Shown: piece by piece, positions 10,221 through 18,827 of the stretch
Layout of the letters: each line of letters opens with the position of its first letter
How positions within the stretch are numbered: the first letter of the stretch is position 1
Assembly (NCBI RefSeq): GCF_036409155.1
Contig: NZ_JAZGLW010000001.1
Span: 868,001-932,000, forward strand
Direction: 5' to 3'
From: Mycobacterium sp. 050128
GTDB taxonomy: Bacteria > Actinomycetota > Actinomycetes > Mycobacteriales > Mycobacteriaceae
DNA: 64,000 nucleotides
The notes under the pieces: model-generated
Told to the model about the DNA's origin: nothing
Database searches by the model: none
What the model saw: the letters and a program-made list of their open reading frames with translations, nothing else
Translations under genes and position numbers: made by a program

Positions 10221-11165
10221 TCAGACCGATGCATTCCAGCCGGGTCTTGCCCCGGGCCCGGCTGATCGTGTGGCGGTGAGGTATCGAGGCGTAATCGCGT
10301 TGTCATCGGGGGTGCCGCGCCAGCGGGGGCCCATTCCGATCGCACTGAACAAATCGGCGACATTTCGTTCGACGGTCTGCCAGCCGTGGTCGGCCAGATA
10401 CTGCGGGACTGCCCGATATTCGCCGGGGTAGGTCAGTCCGGCCAGGTCGACGTCGAGGCCGAATTGGCGCCAGGTGTTGACGAACGTCTGCGCGGCCTCC
10501 AGCTGGAACGTGGACCAGGTGGGCATGTGATCGCCGGCGAAGCGGCTGCCGGGCGCACTGACGGCGCAGACATCGTCGAGCAACCGGCTCTGCTCGTCGG
10601 GAGGCAGGAACCCGATCAGCAACGTCTCGGCGATCCACGCCGTGGGTCGGGCGGCATCGAACCCCGACCGGTGCAGCGCCGTCAGCCAGTCGCGACGCAG
10701 GTCGACGCCGACCGCCCTGCGGTGCGCGGTCAGTTCGGCATCGAGCCGGCGCAGCACGGCGGTCTTGAAGTCGATGACGTCCGGCTGATCGATCTCGTAC
10801 ACCGTGGTCCCGGGTGGCCACCACAGCCGATACGGCCGGGTGTCCAGGCCCGAGCCCAGGATCACGATCTGGGCAATGCCCGCCCGTGCGGCCGCGGCGA
10901 GGAATTCATCCAGGAATCGGGTGTGCGCCCCGAGCAGGGTGATGAGCCCGGTCATGATCGCGTTGTCGCCGCCGTCTTCGACGTACCGCTGGTCGTCGAG
11001 CATCCGGGTGAAGTACTGCACCCCCGCGGCGCGCACCAACGGCTCGGCGAACGGGTCGTTGACCAGACCCTTCGTGGTGGCCAGTGCGCGCGCGACCGCG
11101 CCGAACGTCGCGGTCATCCCGACGCCGCTGTCGGGACCCCACGTGTCGTCGTCGGTCCGTGCCAT
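10221..11165 (-). CDS. SAM-dependent methyltransferase (mycobacterial LCMT-like family)
   Basis: 314 residues of the mycobacterial putative SAM-dependent methyltransferase family (leucine carboxyl methyltransferase-like). Diagnostic segments: GVGMTATFGAVARALATTKGLVNDPFAEP broken across the N-terminus, the SAM-binding IVILGSGLDTRPYRL, VYEIDQPDVIDFK and AETLLIGFLPPDEQSRLL. The frame is open far upstream to 12548, but that part is antisense to fadE7; the ATG at 11163-11165 overlaps the stop of the DUF3054 gene by one base (TGATG). Acceptor unknown. Confidence 0.9.
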   Translation of the reverse strand: MARTDDDTWGPDSGVGMTATFGAVARALATTKGLVNDPFAEPLVRAAGVQYFTRMLDDQRYVEDGGDNAIMTGLITLLGAHTRFLDEFLAAAARAGIAQIVILGSGLDTRPYRLWWPPGTTVYEIDQPDVIDFKTAVLRRLDAELTAHRRAVGVDLRRDWLTALHRSGFDAARPTAWIAETLLIGFLPPDEQSRLLDDVCAVSAPGSRFAGDHMPTWSTFQLEAAQTFVNTWRQFGLDVDLAGLTYPGEYRAVPQYLADHGWQTVERNVADLFSAIGMGPRWRGTPDDNAITPRYLTATRSAGPGARPGWNASV

Positions 11166-11536
11166 CAGACGTCGGAGCGGCGCCGCAACGCTAGTCCGGC
11201 CGCCGCTCGCCAACCGAGCAACAGCAGCGCGGTGACTGTCGCCGCGACCACGACGAAACTGGCGGCCACGCCCGCGGAGCTGGCTTTGCGCAACACCATG
11301 CCGATCGCCACGGTGCACACCCAGACGATCACCCCGGTAGGTGCGACGGCGGTGGGCCGTTGCCACCCCCGGGACACCAGCCACCCGATCAGGGTGCCGG
11401 TGAGAAACGGCCAGGCCGTGGTCGCGATGCCGGCGAGGTTGAGTCCCTCGTCGTGACTGCGGCGTCCCACCGCGCAGAACACCAAAACGCCCACCACGTC
11501 TGACAAAAGGTAGGCCAGCCACCCCAGCCGTTGCAT
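11165..11536 (-). CDS. DUF3054 membrane protein
   Basis: 123 residues with four predicted membrane helices. LLSDVVGVLVFCAVGRRSHDEG at the N-terminus, then GWLVSRGWQRP and WLCT-like helices, are typical of DUF3054. The length matches Rv0401 of H37Rv, which also lies next to fadE7. Function unknown. First gene of the minus-strand run through the methyltransferase, GNAT and three monooxygenases; 67 bases separate it from the divergent fadE7, where its promoter must lie. Confidence 0.85.
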   Translation of the reverse strand: MQRLGWLAYLLSDVVGVLVFCAVGRRSHDEGLNLAGIATTAWPFLTGTLIGWLVSRGWQRPTAVAPTGVIVWVCTVAIGMVLRKASSAGVAASFVVVAATVTALLLLGWRAAAGLALRRRSDV

Positions 11537-11603
11537 AGAGCGAGACTACCGGGCTGACCCGCAGGCTGTTCTTCGCGTCGGACGCGGTGGCAGGCTGACT
11601 GCT

Positions 11604-12800
11604 ATGAGCACACACAAGCCTCCCGCGTTCGACCGAGAAGACCCGCTTGGCCTGGACGCGTCGCTGTCCAGCGATGAGATCGCGGTGCGCGACACGGTCC
11701 GGAAATTCTGCGCCGAGCACGTCATCCCGTACATCGCGGAGTGGTTTGAGATCGGTGACCTGCCGGTGCGCCAACTGGGCAAGCAGTTCGGCGAGCTCGG
11801 GCTGCTCGGTATGCATTTGGAGGGTTACGGATGCGGCGGTTCCTCGTCGGTGCACTACGGCCTGGCGTGTACCGAGCTGGAGGCCGCCGACTCCGGGGTG
11901 CGGTCGATGGTCTCGGTGCAGGGATCGCTGGCGATGTTCGCGATCTGGAACTTCGGCTCCGAGGAACAGAAGCAGCAGTGGCTGCCCGGCATGGCCGCCG
12001 GTGAGCTGCTCGGCTGCTTCGGGCTCACCGAACCCGATGCCGGATCCGACCCCGCGGCGATGAAAACCCATGCGCGACGGGATGGTTCGGACTGGGTGCT
12101 CAACGGTCGCAAGATGTGGATCACCAACGGTTCGGTCGCCGACGTCGCGGTGGTGTGGGCCAACACCGACGACGAAGGAAGCCGCGGAATTCGGGGCTTC
12201 CTGGTCCCGACCCGCACCGCGGGCTTCACCGCCAACACGATTCACCACAAGCTGTCGCTGCGGGCCTCGATCACCAGCGAGCTGGTGCTCGACGATGTGC
12301 GGCTGCCCGCCGACGCGATACTGCCCGACGCCAAGGGGCTGCGCGGGCCGCTGTCCTGCCTGTCCGAGGCGCGCTACGGCATCATCTGGGGATCGATGGG
12401 CGCAGCGCGTACCGCGTGGCAGGCCGCACTCGAATACGCCACGCAGCGCACCCAGTTCGGCCGGCCGATAGCGGGATTCCAGTTGACCCAGGCCAAACTC
12501 GTCGACATGGCCGTCGAATTGCACAAGGGACAGCTGCTCTCGCTGCACCTGGGCCGCCTCAAGGACAGCGTCGGGCTGCGCCCCGAGCAGGTCAGCTTCG
12601 GCAAGCTGAACAACACCCGTGAGGCGATCAAGATCTGCCGGACCGCCCGAACCATCTTGGGCGGCAACGGGATATCACTGGAATTCCCGGTGATCCGGCA
12701 CATGGTCAACCTGGAGTCGGTGCTGACCTACGAAGGCACGCCCGAGATGCACCAGCTGGTGCTCGGCCAGGCGTTCACCGGTAGCGACGCCTTCCGCTGA
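11604..12800 (+). CDS. fadE7: Acyl-CoA dehydrogenase FadE7 (glutaryl-CoA dehydrogenase-like)
   Basis: FAD enzyme that introduces a trans-2 double bond into acyl-CoA. 398 residues: N-terminal helical domain (RDTVRKFCAEHV), middle beta domain (CFGLTEPDAGSDPAAMKT, GRKMWITNGSVADVAVVWA) and C-terminal domain (ARYGIIWGSMGAA, RTQFGRPIAGFQLTQAKL). The catalytic base is the Glu of LTYEGTPEMHQL. The GARTAWQ and YEGT context places it with glutaryl-CoA dehydrogenase-like members. Overlaps lpqK by one base (TGATG), so the two are probably co-expressed. Confidence 0.93.
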   Translation: MSTHKPPAFDREDPLGLDASLSSDEIAVRDTVRKFCAEHVIPYIAEWFEIGDLPVRQLGKQFGELGLLGMHLEGYGCGGSSSVHYGLACTELEAADSGVRSMVSVQGSLAMFAIWNFGSEEQKQQWLPGMAAGELLGCFGLTEPDAGSDPAAMKTHARRDGSDWVLNGRKMWITNGSVADVAVVWANTDDEGSRGIRGFLVPTRTAGFTANTIHHKLSLRASITSELVLDDVRLPADAILPDAKGLRGPLSCLSEARYGIIWGSMGAARTAWQAALEYATQRTQFGRPIAGFQLTQAKLVDMAVELHKGQLLSLHLGRLKDSVGLRPEQVSFGKLNNTREAIKICRTARTILGGNGISLEFPVIRHMVNLESVLTYEGTPEMHQLVLGQAFTGSDAFR

Positions 12801-14038
12801 TGAGCCCGCGCACGCTGCGCCCTGTCATTTGGCTGGTCCTCGCTTGCCTGGTGGTGGCGGGCTGTGGGCCCAAGTCGCCATCGACACTCCCGCACGCGGA
12901 CTCCGCGGACCAGGCCAAGGCCGATGCCGTGATGCGGGTGGTCGGAAACTTCATGACGCAGGCGCACCTGAAGGCCGTGATCGTTCGCGTCACCGTCGAC
13001 GGCAAGGAGGTGGTCACCCAGGCCGTCGGCGATTCGATGACCGGGGTGCCGGCCACCACCGACATGCACTTCCGCAACGGTGCGGTCGCGATCTCCTACG
13101 TTTCGACGTTGCTGCTCAAGCTGGTCGACCAGAAGAAGCTGAGCCTGGAGGATCGGTTGTCGAAATGGCTGCCCGACTTCCCCAATTCCGGACGAGTCAC
13201 CCTGGGGCAACTGGCGCAGATGACGTCGGGTTACCCGGATTACGTCATCGGCAACGACCAATTCGCCAACGAGTCATACGCAAACCCGTTCCAGCAGTGG
13301 ACAACTCAAGACATCCTCGCCCAGATCTCCGGGCGGCCGCTGCTCTATGAGCCGGGTACCAATTGGAACTACGCGCACACCAATTACGTGTTGCTTGGCC
13401 TCGCGCTGGAGAAGGCCACGGGTCAAGACATGCCGACACTGCTGGCCAACGAGGTGCTGGGACCGCTCGGCCTCAAGCACACCGCGAACTCCGAAACGGC
13501 CGAAATTCCTTGGCCCGTATTGCACACGTTCAGCTCAGAGCGGCGCCAAGCACTGAAAATCCCTGCGCGAACACCGTTTTACGAAGAGTCCACCTACTGG
13601 AATCCGTCCTGGACGATTACCCATGGCGCCATTCAGACCACCAACATCGATGACATGGAAGCCACCGCAGTCGGGATCGGCTCGGGCAAGCTGCTCTCGG
13701 GCGACTCGTACAAGAGGATGGTGTCGACGGCGCTGCGCGGCAAGACACACGCCCAACCGGGCTGCCCGACCTGCTTCGACCAAAGCGAGGGCTACACCTA
13801 CGGCCTGGGCATCATCATCTCCGGCGATTGGCTGATGCAGAACCCGCTGTTCTCCGGGTGCGCGGGCGTCGAGGCCTATCTGCCGACCCACAAGATCGCG
13901 ATCGCCGTCGCGGTCACCTACGCCCCGGAAGCATTCGACGACCAGGGCAACTACAGTAATCAGGCCGACATACTGTTCCGCAAGATCGGCGCGGTGATGG
14001 CCCCGAACGCGGCCCCACCGATGCCACCGGGGAGATAA
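12800..14038 (+). CDS. lpqK: LpqK-like lipoprotein with class C beta-lactamase fold, active site degenerate
   Basis: 412 residues. A lipoprotein signal ends in LVVAGC with Cys22 as the lipidated residue. The rest follows the serine beta-lactamase/DD-peptidase family 12 layout, with LVDQKKLSLEDRLSKWLPDFP and LGQLAQMTSGYPDY. At the usual SxxK site the sequence reads FRNGAVAIS, so AVAI (residues 95-98) replaces both catalytic Ser and Lys. The YxN motif is NYAHTNY (Tyr191 kept, Asn replaced by His193). It is probably not a hydrolase but a binding or scaffold protein on the cell surface. Position and length match LpqK (Rv0399c). Confidence 0.85.
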   Translation: MSPRTLRPVIWLVLACLVVAGCGPKSPSTLPHADSADQAKADAVMRVVGNFMTQAHLKAVIVRVTVDGKEVVTQAVGDSMTGVPATTDMHFRNGAVAISYVSTLLLKLVDQKKLSLEDRLSKWLPDFPNSGRVTLGQLAQMTSGYPDYVIGNDQFANESYANPFQQWTTQDILAQISGRPLLYEPGTNWNYAHTNYVLLGLALEKATGQDMPTLLANEVLGPLGLKHTANSETAEIPWPVLHTFSSERRQALKIPARTPFYEESTYWNPSWTITHGAIQTTNIDDMEATAVGIGSGKLLSGDSYKRMVSTALRGKTHAQPGCPTCFDQSEGYTYGLGIIISGDWLMQNPLFSGCAGVEAYLPTHKIAIAVAVTYAPEAFDDQGNYSNQADILFRKIGAVMAPNAAPPMPPGR

Positions 14039-14055
14039 GCGAAGGAGTTTGAAGT

Positions 14056-14658
14056 ATGCGGATTCTCGCTATCGCCGCGTGCACGCTGGCGCTGGGAGCG
14101 TCGGCGGTGCCGACCGCCGTCGCCGATCCCACCGGCACGCTGCCGCCCATGACCGCCACCAATGGCGGGCCGATCATCGGCGGCGGGGGCGCCGCGTCGC
14201 AAATGTCGCAGCAACTCAAGAGCCTCAATGATCCGAATGTCCAAGAAGTCGACGGCCCGGACGCGGCTGGATTCATCGCTGCCGCGGCCGGTATCAGCGA
14301 TCGCGACCTCGCCCAGCCGTTCATGGCGCTGCAGCGCGCGCTGGGATGCCAGAAGGACAATGCCGGATTCGGTGCGCGAGGCTATCGCCGCAACGACGGC
14401 AAGTGGGGAGGCGCGATGCTGGTGATCGCCAAGAGCGCGTACCCGGACGTCGCCGCCATGAAAGCGTGCGAGATGTCCAACTGGCGCCGGCCCTCAATGG
14501 GCAGCCCCACCCAAATGTGCAACAGCGGATGGGCTTATCCCCCACAGACATTCAACGACAAGGGCGGCGACTTCATCGTGTTGCTCGCCGGCACGAACTC
14601 AGACTTCTGCAGCGCGCTCAACGGGAACTACAAGACCACCGCGTCCCCGTGGCCGTGA
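14056..14658 (+). CDS. Secreted protein of unknown function (Rv0398c-like)
   Basis: 200 residues with a Sec signal peptide, likely cleaved after AVPTAVA before DPTGTLP, giving a mature exported protein of about 177 residues. Mature part: Gly-rich GGPIIGGGGAA, then a domain with four cysteines (LGCQKDN, KACEMSN, QMCNSG, SDFCSAL) that may form two disulfides. No catalytic motif recognised. A good ribosome site (AAGGAG, 14042-14047) precedes the ATG. It follows lpqK by 17 bases, as Rv0398c follows in H37Rv, so fadE7-lpqK-this gene may be one transcript. Confidence 0.8.
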   Translation: MRILAIAACTLALGASAVPTAVADPTGTLPPMTATNGGPIIGGGGAASQMSQQLKSLNDPNVQEVDGPDAAGFIAAAAGISDRDLAQPFMALQRALGCQKDNAGFGARGYRRNDGKWGGAMLVIAKSAYPDVAAMKACEMSNWRRPSMGSPTQMCNSGWAYPPQTFNDKGGDFIVLLAGTNSDFCSALNGNYKTTASPWP

Positions 14659-14667
14659 GCCCGGCGC

Positions 14668-15069
14668 TCACCAACCGCTGCAACCGTTGAGGTCGATGAT
14701 CGAACCCGGTCCCGCACCGTCACGGGCCGCCGCATCGGCGGCGTCCTGGGTGAAGGCTTGGCGGCCCGCCAGGGTCTTCCCGTCGGGACTCTCCGCGATC
14801 GAAAGACAGCCCAGCCCCGAAATGACGACCTGGCAGTCGTTGGTTTTCCCGATCACGTCGCACCACATGACGGCCGCGTCTTCGGCCTTTTGCTGGGTCG
14901 TGTAGCCGGTCCGGATCGATTCTTCGCCGGTCGTCTGCGACGCCGCGATGGCGCCCCAGCATCCCGGCCTGCAATACAGCGAGATATCAGCTTTCGCCGC
15001 AGGCGCGGCCAGTACCGATCCGGCGGCGGCGAGAACGCCGATAATCGCATGCGGCGCACCGTTCTTCAT
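14668..15069 (-). CDS. Secreted DUF4189-like cysteine-rich protein
   Basis: 133 residues. The signal peptide ends near PAAKADISLYC. The mature region has CRPGCWGAIAASQTTGE, TTQQKAEDAAVMWC and NDCQVVISGLGCLSIAES, the pattern of DUF4189 domains (WGAIA motif, aligned Cys pairs). Function unknown. Convergent to the preceding secreted protein gene, with 9 bases between the stops. Confidence 0.75.
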   Translation of the reverse strand: MKNGAPHAIIGVLAAAGSVLAAPAAKADISLYCRPGCWGAIAASQTTGEESIRTGYTTQQKAEDAAVMWCDVIGKTNDCQVVISGLGCLSIAESPDGKTLAGRQAFTQDAADAAARDGAGPGSIIDLNGCSGW

Positions 15070-15142
15070 GCTCAGACGATGGCAGCAACAGGTGTGAATG
15101 GGTTATGAGGTAGTTCTGAGGGTCGTGAGAGCGGTCGGCGCG

Positions 15143-15745
15143 TTACGACGTCAGGTCACCCTCGACGTAGCGCTGCAGATTGGGGGCGATCGCGGCGATC
15201 GCCTCGTCGTCGGTCATCGATGCGATCGGCTCGATCTTCCAGACATAGCGCATCAGCGCGAACCCCAACATCTGCGACGAGACAAGCCCACTGCGGACCA
15301 GCCGGTCCCGTTCGTCGACACCGAGGTGTGATACCCCCATCAGGCTGCCCTCGACGATCCGCCGCAGCTTCTCGCGAGTGGCCGGCTCGTGCGCGGCGGT
15401 CTGCAGGATGGCCCGCAAGGTGGGCGCCACCTCGTCGTCGGCCCAGGCGTCCAGCAGGACGGTGATCAGCGCAGCGCCAAGCCGATCGATGGGCGTGGTC
15501 CACACCTTGGCCACGTTGTCCAGGAACTTCTGCGGCGGGTTGGTCGCCGCGTCCAACAGGCCTTCCTTGGATCCGAAGTAGTGGTAGACCAGCGCGGGAT
15601 CGACGTCGGCCCCCCGCGCGACCGCGCGGATCGTGGTGCCCGCCCAGCCGTGTTGGGCGAACTCGTCGCGGGCGGCGGCGGTGATGCGCGCCGCGAGCAC
15701 TCCGCGTTCATCTCGGGGCCCGGGTGTTAGCGATTTCTTCGGCAT
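15143..15745 (-). CDS. TetR family transcriptional regulator
   Basis: 200 residues. The N-terminal helix-turn-helix is clear: ARITAAARDEFAQHGWAGTT, IRAVARGADVDPALVYHYFG, SKEGLLDAA. The C-terminal ligand domain is of the TetR_C type common in mycobacteria (LRAILQTAAHEPATREKLRR). Start chosen at ATG 15743-15745 (MPKKSLTPG); alternatives at 15754 (ATG) and 15793 (TTG) would run through the repeated operators just upstream. None has a convincing ribosome site. It probably represses itself and the divergent EspB-like gene through those repeats. Confidence 0.88.
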   Translation of the reverse strand: MPKKSLTPGPRDERGVLAARITAAARDEFAQHGWAGTTIRAVARGADVDPALVYHYFGSKEGLLDAATNPPQKFLDNVAKVWTTPIDRLGAALITVLLDAWADDEVAPTLRAILQTAAHEPATREKLRRIVEGSLMGVSHLGVDERDRLVRSGLVSSQMLGFALMRYVWKIEPIASMTDDEAIAAIAPNLQRYVEGDLTS

Positions 15746-15747
15746 AA

Positions 15748-15827
15748 GTTTCATTGTAGCGTGAATTTCCTCTTGCGTTGAGACTTGTTTCAACGTAGCG
15801 TGAGATTAGTTTCAACGCCCCGTGAAA
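15748..15827. promoter_or_regulatory. Array of TTTCA-N8-TGA operator repeats upstream of TetR gene
   Basis: Three close copies of GTTTCA..(TA)GCGTGA lie at 15748-15764, 15787-15803 and 15809-15825, each an imperfect palindrome TTTCA-N8-TGA(A/G). A weaker copy (TTTCC-N8-TGAGA) fits at 15766-15783. The left edges TTTC start at 15749, 15766, 15788 and 15810, so the last three are 22 bases (about two helical turns) apart. All sit in the gap between the TetR start and the divergent EspB-like gene. Such iterated palindromes next to a tetR gene are the usual autoregulatory operators; binding is inferred. Confidence 0.65.
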
Positions 15828-15999
15828 ATCGGGGAGACGGCTACGACAGCTTCCCCACCCGGCGGGGCGGGGCAGCGACAGTGGCACGGACACGCGAGAG
15901 GACCCCTCCGGCCCGCCCTGCGCGCATCGCCACTTCGGACCGTCAGCGTTTCGCAGCGACCGACCTGCCAATGGCTTGAGCACAAGGAGAAGAGCCGAA

Positions 16000-17550
16000 A
16001 TGACGCAGACACTGAACGTGGAATACCAGGAACTGATGGCGCGCGCCGATGAAATCGAGCAACCGCCGCCGCCGATTCCGTCGACCAACCCATCGCCGCC
16101 CTGTGAGATTTCTTTTGTCAAGGATGCCGCCACTCAGCTCGCCCTGAACGCCGACACGATGCGGCTGTACCTCACATCGTGCGAACGGGAATGGCAGCGT
16201 TTAGCGAAATCGTTGCGGGATGCGGCCAAAGCGTACGAAGAAGTCGACACCGATTCTGCTGCGGCCCTTGACAAAGAGATGTCCGATTCGGCCGAGACGT
16301 CGGATTCCGGCGCGGATGGCGTGATGTCGGCCATGTGCGATCCGAACCAGGAATTCCCGGACGCCCGCCTGATCTTTCCGCCGGCGCCGCCGCCGTTCGA
16401 ATACCCCTACTACCCGGTCAAGCAGGCGGCGAAGGAGATCGAGGCCGGCGACCAGGGCGTCGCATTCCGGGCGTTCGCGCAGGAATGGGATGCGTTCCAG
16501 CGGGCTCTTCAGCAGGAGACGCTGTACCGCTTCCGGCCATTTCTTTCATGGACGGGCGAGGCGCGTGACGCCGTTGAAGCGAATTTCGACCGACAGCGGC
16601 GATGGGTGAATTCGATGGTCGCGCTGTGCAGCGAGCTTGCCAGCCAGGCGAACAAGGTCGCGGAGGCCCATAAAAAAGCTGCCTTCGTCACCCATGATTT
16701 TGCCCAAGACGATGAGCACCCCACGACCAAAGAAATAGCGCGTTGTGATGATTGGTACAAGTACTACGTCACGAATAACTACAACGCCGATGACGCAATT
16801 CTGTGGTACCAGAACCTGCAGCGCCAATCGGAAGAGTCGTTGGCCCGCTATGTCAGAAATGCCCAATTACCGCTGACGCCGGTCATTCCGGAGCGGGCGC
16901 CGTCCGCCTGGGGTTTCGACGTCCCCAACCTCGGCGACGGCGAGGACGACGACGGCGGCAAGAACCCGTTCGACCCAAACCCGTTCAACCCAAACCCCTA
17001 CGACCCGAACAACCCTTACGGCCCGAAGGATCCGTCGGCCGGTGCCAACCTGCCCTGGACGGGCGCACCCGGTTTTCCGCCTTTGCCGTCCGTTCCGAAC
17101 CCGGGCATGCCGTCCACGCCGACCGCAACGGACAGCGCGGAGCTGAGCCAGGCCTTGAAGGACTTGAAAGGGGCCGGCGGCGCGGGGGTAAGGCCGGCGT
17201 CGGTCGGTGGTGCCGGCGTTCGGATACCGCCGCTGCCCTCGACGCCGTTGCAGTCGTCGACGCCGTTGCAGGCCGTGCCCGGCACCGGCGCGGCCGCGGG
17301 GTCGGCCGCGATGTCAGCAACGGCCGCCGCGGGCGCGGGTCGCGGGATGCCCGCCTCGGGCGCCGCGATGGGCGCCGGCATGGGCGGCATGGCACCCACC
17401 ACGCCCGGCGGTCAGGGACAACAAAGCGCGGGCAAGGCCAAACGCGTGCAGTCCGAGGACAAGCCGCTCTACATCGAGCAGCGGAAATGGACCGAGGCCG
17501 TGCTCGGCAATCGTCCCCGCAGGCCCGTGCCCGAAAAAGCCGCGTCGTGA
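16000..17550 (+). CDS. EspB-like ESX secretion substrate (PE-PPE-like helical protein)
   Basis: 516 residues, closely patterned on ESX-1 substrate EspB. N-terminal helices (VEYQELMARADEIEQP, SPPCEISFVKDAATQLALNA) lead to the export motif Y79-E-E-V-D83 in LRDAAKAYEEVDTDSAAALD. The PPE-like half has the WxG turn W184-T-G186 (FLSWTGEARDAVEANFDRQR). After about residue 300 it becomes low-complexity, with repeated NPF/NPY-DPN units, then Ala/Gly-rich sequence and a charged end (YIEQRKWTEAVLGNRPRR) resembling the EspB C-terminus. ATG 16000 has AAGGAG at 15984-15989. No ESX genes are nearby, so it is an orphan paralogue; secretion through ESX-1 is inferred. Confidence 0.85.
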   Translation: MTQTLNVEYQELMARADEIEQPPPPIPSTNPSPPCEISFVKDAATQLALNADTMRLYLTSCEREWQRLAKSLRDAAKAYEEVDTDSAAALDKEMSDSAETSDSGADGVMSAMCDPNQEFPDARLIFPPAPPPFEYPYYPVKQAAKEIEAGDQGVAFRAFAQEWDAFQRALQQETLYRFRPFLSWTGEARDAVEANFDRQRRWVNSMVALCSELASQANKVAEAHKKAAFVTHDFAQDDEHPTTKEIARCDDWYKYYVTNNYNADDAILWYQNLQRQSEESLARYVRNAQLPLTPVIPERAPSAWGFDVPNLGDGEDDDGGKNPFDPNPFNPNPYDPNNPYGPKDPSAGANLPWTGAPGFPPLPSVPNPGMPSTPTATDSAELSQALKDLKGAGGAGVRPASVGGAGVRIPPLPSTPLQSSTPLQAVPGTGAAAGSAAMSATAAAGAGRGMPASGAAMGAGMGGMAPTTPGGQGQQSAGKAKRVQSEDKPLYIEQRKWTEAVLGNRPRRPVPEKAAS

Positions 17551-17596
17551 AATACCAACGCGTCTAACGCAATACGAGAAATAAAGGAGTCATGTC

Positions 17597-18820
17597 ATGG
17601 ATTTTGCGTTGCGCCCACCGGAGGTCAATTCCGGACTGATGTACACCGGCCCCGGAGCCGGCTCACTGCTCGCCGCCGCGGCAGCCTGGGACGCCGTCGC
17701 GACCCAACTCGAGATCACCGCCGCCGGCTACATCGCCGAAATCACCGGCCTGACCGGACTATGGTTTGGACCCTCGGCCCGGGCGATGGCCGGCGCGGCC
17801 GCACCCTACGCGGCCTGGCTGCACGCCACCGCCGGCCAAGCCGCCCAAACCTCCGCCCAGGCCTACGCCGCCGCGGCGGCCTACGAAGCGGCGTTCGCGA
17901 TGACCGTGCCCCCGCCGGTGATCGCGGCCAACCGGGCCCGGCTGCTGGCACTGATCGCCACCAACTTCTTCGGCCAAAACACCCCGGCCATCGCGGCATG
18001 CGAAGCCGAATACATGGCGATGTGGATCCAAGACGCCACCGCGATGTGCATCTACGCCGCCGACTCCGAAATCGCCAGCACCCTCAAGCACTTCGACGGG
18101 TCCCCACAAACCACCGACGAATCAGGACGGGACGCCCAAGCCAACCGGCGCGTCGGCGGCGCCACGAACCCGCCGCTGCTCACCTCGCTGCTACCCGGCA
18201 ACTACGGGCCCGGCACCTACTACACGCCCAACGGCTACGCCATCACCATCGAGTCGGGTGGATCCCTGATCCTTCAGTCCGGGGGCGGCGTTTACGTCGA
18301 TGGCTCGATCACCATCGGTCCCGGCAGCTCGATCTACGTCAACTCCGGCGGCGCCGTCTACGTCTACGGCTTACTGAGCCTCGGCCCCGGCAGCGACCTG
18401 AGCGTCTACTCCGGTAGCACCTTCGAAGTCTCGAACGGATCCGCCGTGACCCTGACGAGCAGTGGAATCTACGTGGGCGCGGGCGGCACCGTCGAAATAA
18501 CCTCGCCGACGACGCTGACGAATAGCGCCCTGCTCACCGGCCCGGGCGTCGTCACGATCGGACCCGGTAACGTCGCCATCACCGACGGCGCCGTTACCGG
18601 CAACTTCTCCGGGTCCCTCTACGAACTCTTCAACATCGGCTCCGGTGCCAGCGGGCTCGGCCCCGGCGCGGGCGCCGCCGCCCCCGCCAGCACATCGGCA
18701 TCCGTGCTGCCCCCGGTCAGCGCCTTGACCGGCTCACCGGGCCTGGCCGGCACCGCGGCAATCCAACCCCAGGTTGACGCCGGCCAGCTCTTGACCGGGA
18801 TCCCCTACGCAGCCGACTGA
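17597..18820 (+). CDS. PPE family protein with beta-repeat C-terminal domain
   Basis: 407 residues. The PPE domain (1 to about 175) begins [20 protein letters not shown] and has the W56-F-G58 turn in [14 protein letters not shown]. Unlike SVP, PE-PPE or MPTR members, the C-terminal part (about 212-335) is a run of short beta strands with turns: residues 221-242 and 243-264 are 22-residue units of the form GSxIxVxSGGxVYVxGxLxLGP, followed by weaker units. This suggests a beta-solenoid. AGGAG at 17585-17589 supports ATG 17597. It follows the EspB-like gene by 46 bases; no PE or Esx partner is adjacent. Confidence 0.9.
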   Translation: MDFALRPPEVNSGLMYTGPGAGSLLAAAAAWDAVATQLEITAAGYIAEITGLTGLWFGPSARAMAGAAAPYAAWLHATAGQAAQTSAQAYAAAAAYEAAFAMTVPPPVIAANRARLLALIATNFFGQNTPAIAACEAEYMAMWIQDATAMCIYAADSEIASTLKHFDGSPQTTDESGRDAQANRRVGGATNPPLLTSLLPGNYGPGTYYTPNGYAITIESGGSLILQSGGGVYVDGSITIGPGSSIYVNSGGAVYVYGLLSLGPGSDLSVYSGSTFEVSNGSAVTLTSSGIYVGAGGTVEITSPTTLTNSALLTGPGVVTIGPGNVAITDGAVTGNFSGSLYELFNIGSGASGLGPGAGAAAPASTSASVLPPVSALTGSPGLAGTAAIQPQVDAGQLLTGIPYAAD

Positions 18821-18827
18821 TCAGGCC

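Noticed and set aside
11166..12548. N-terminal extension of the methyltransferase frame
   Set aside because: It is antisense to fadE7 and crosses the DUF3054 gene; the family start at 11165 fits an overlap with that gene.
17597..18820. Possible PE partner gene for the PPE protein
   Set aside because: No PE-type frame of about 100 residues lies upstream or downstream; the adjacent gene is EspB-like.
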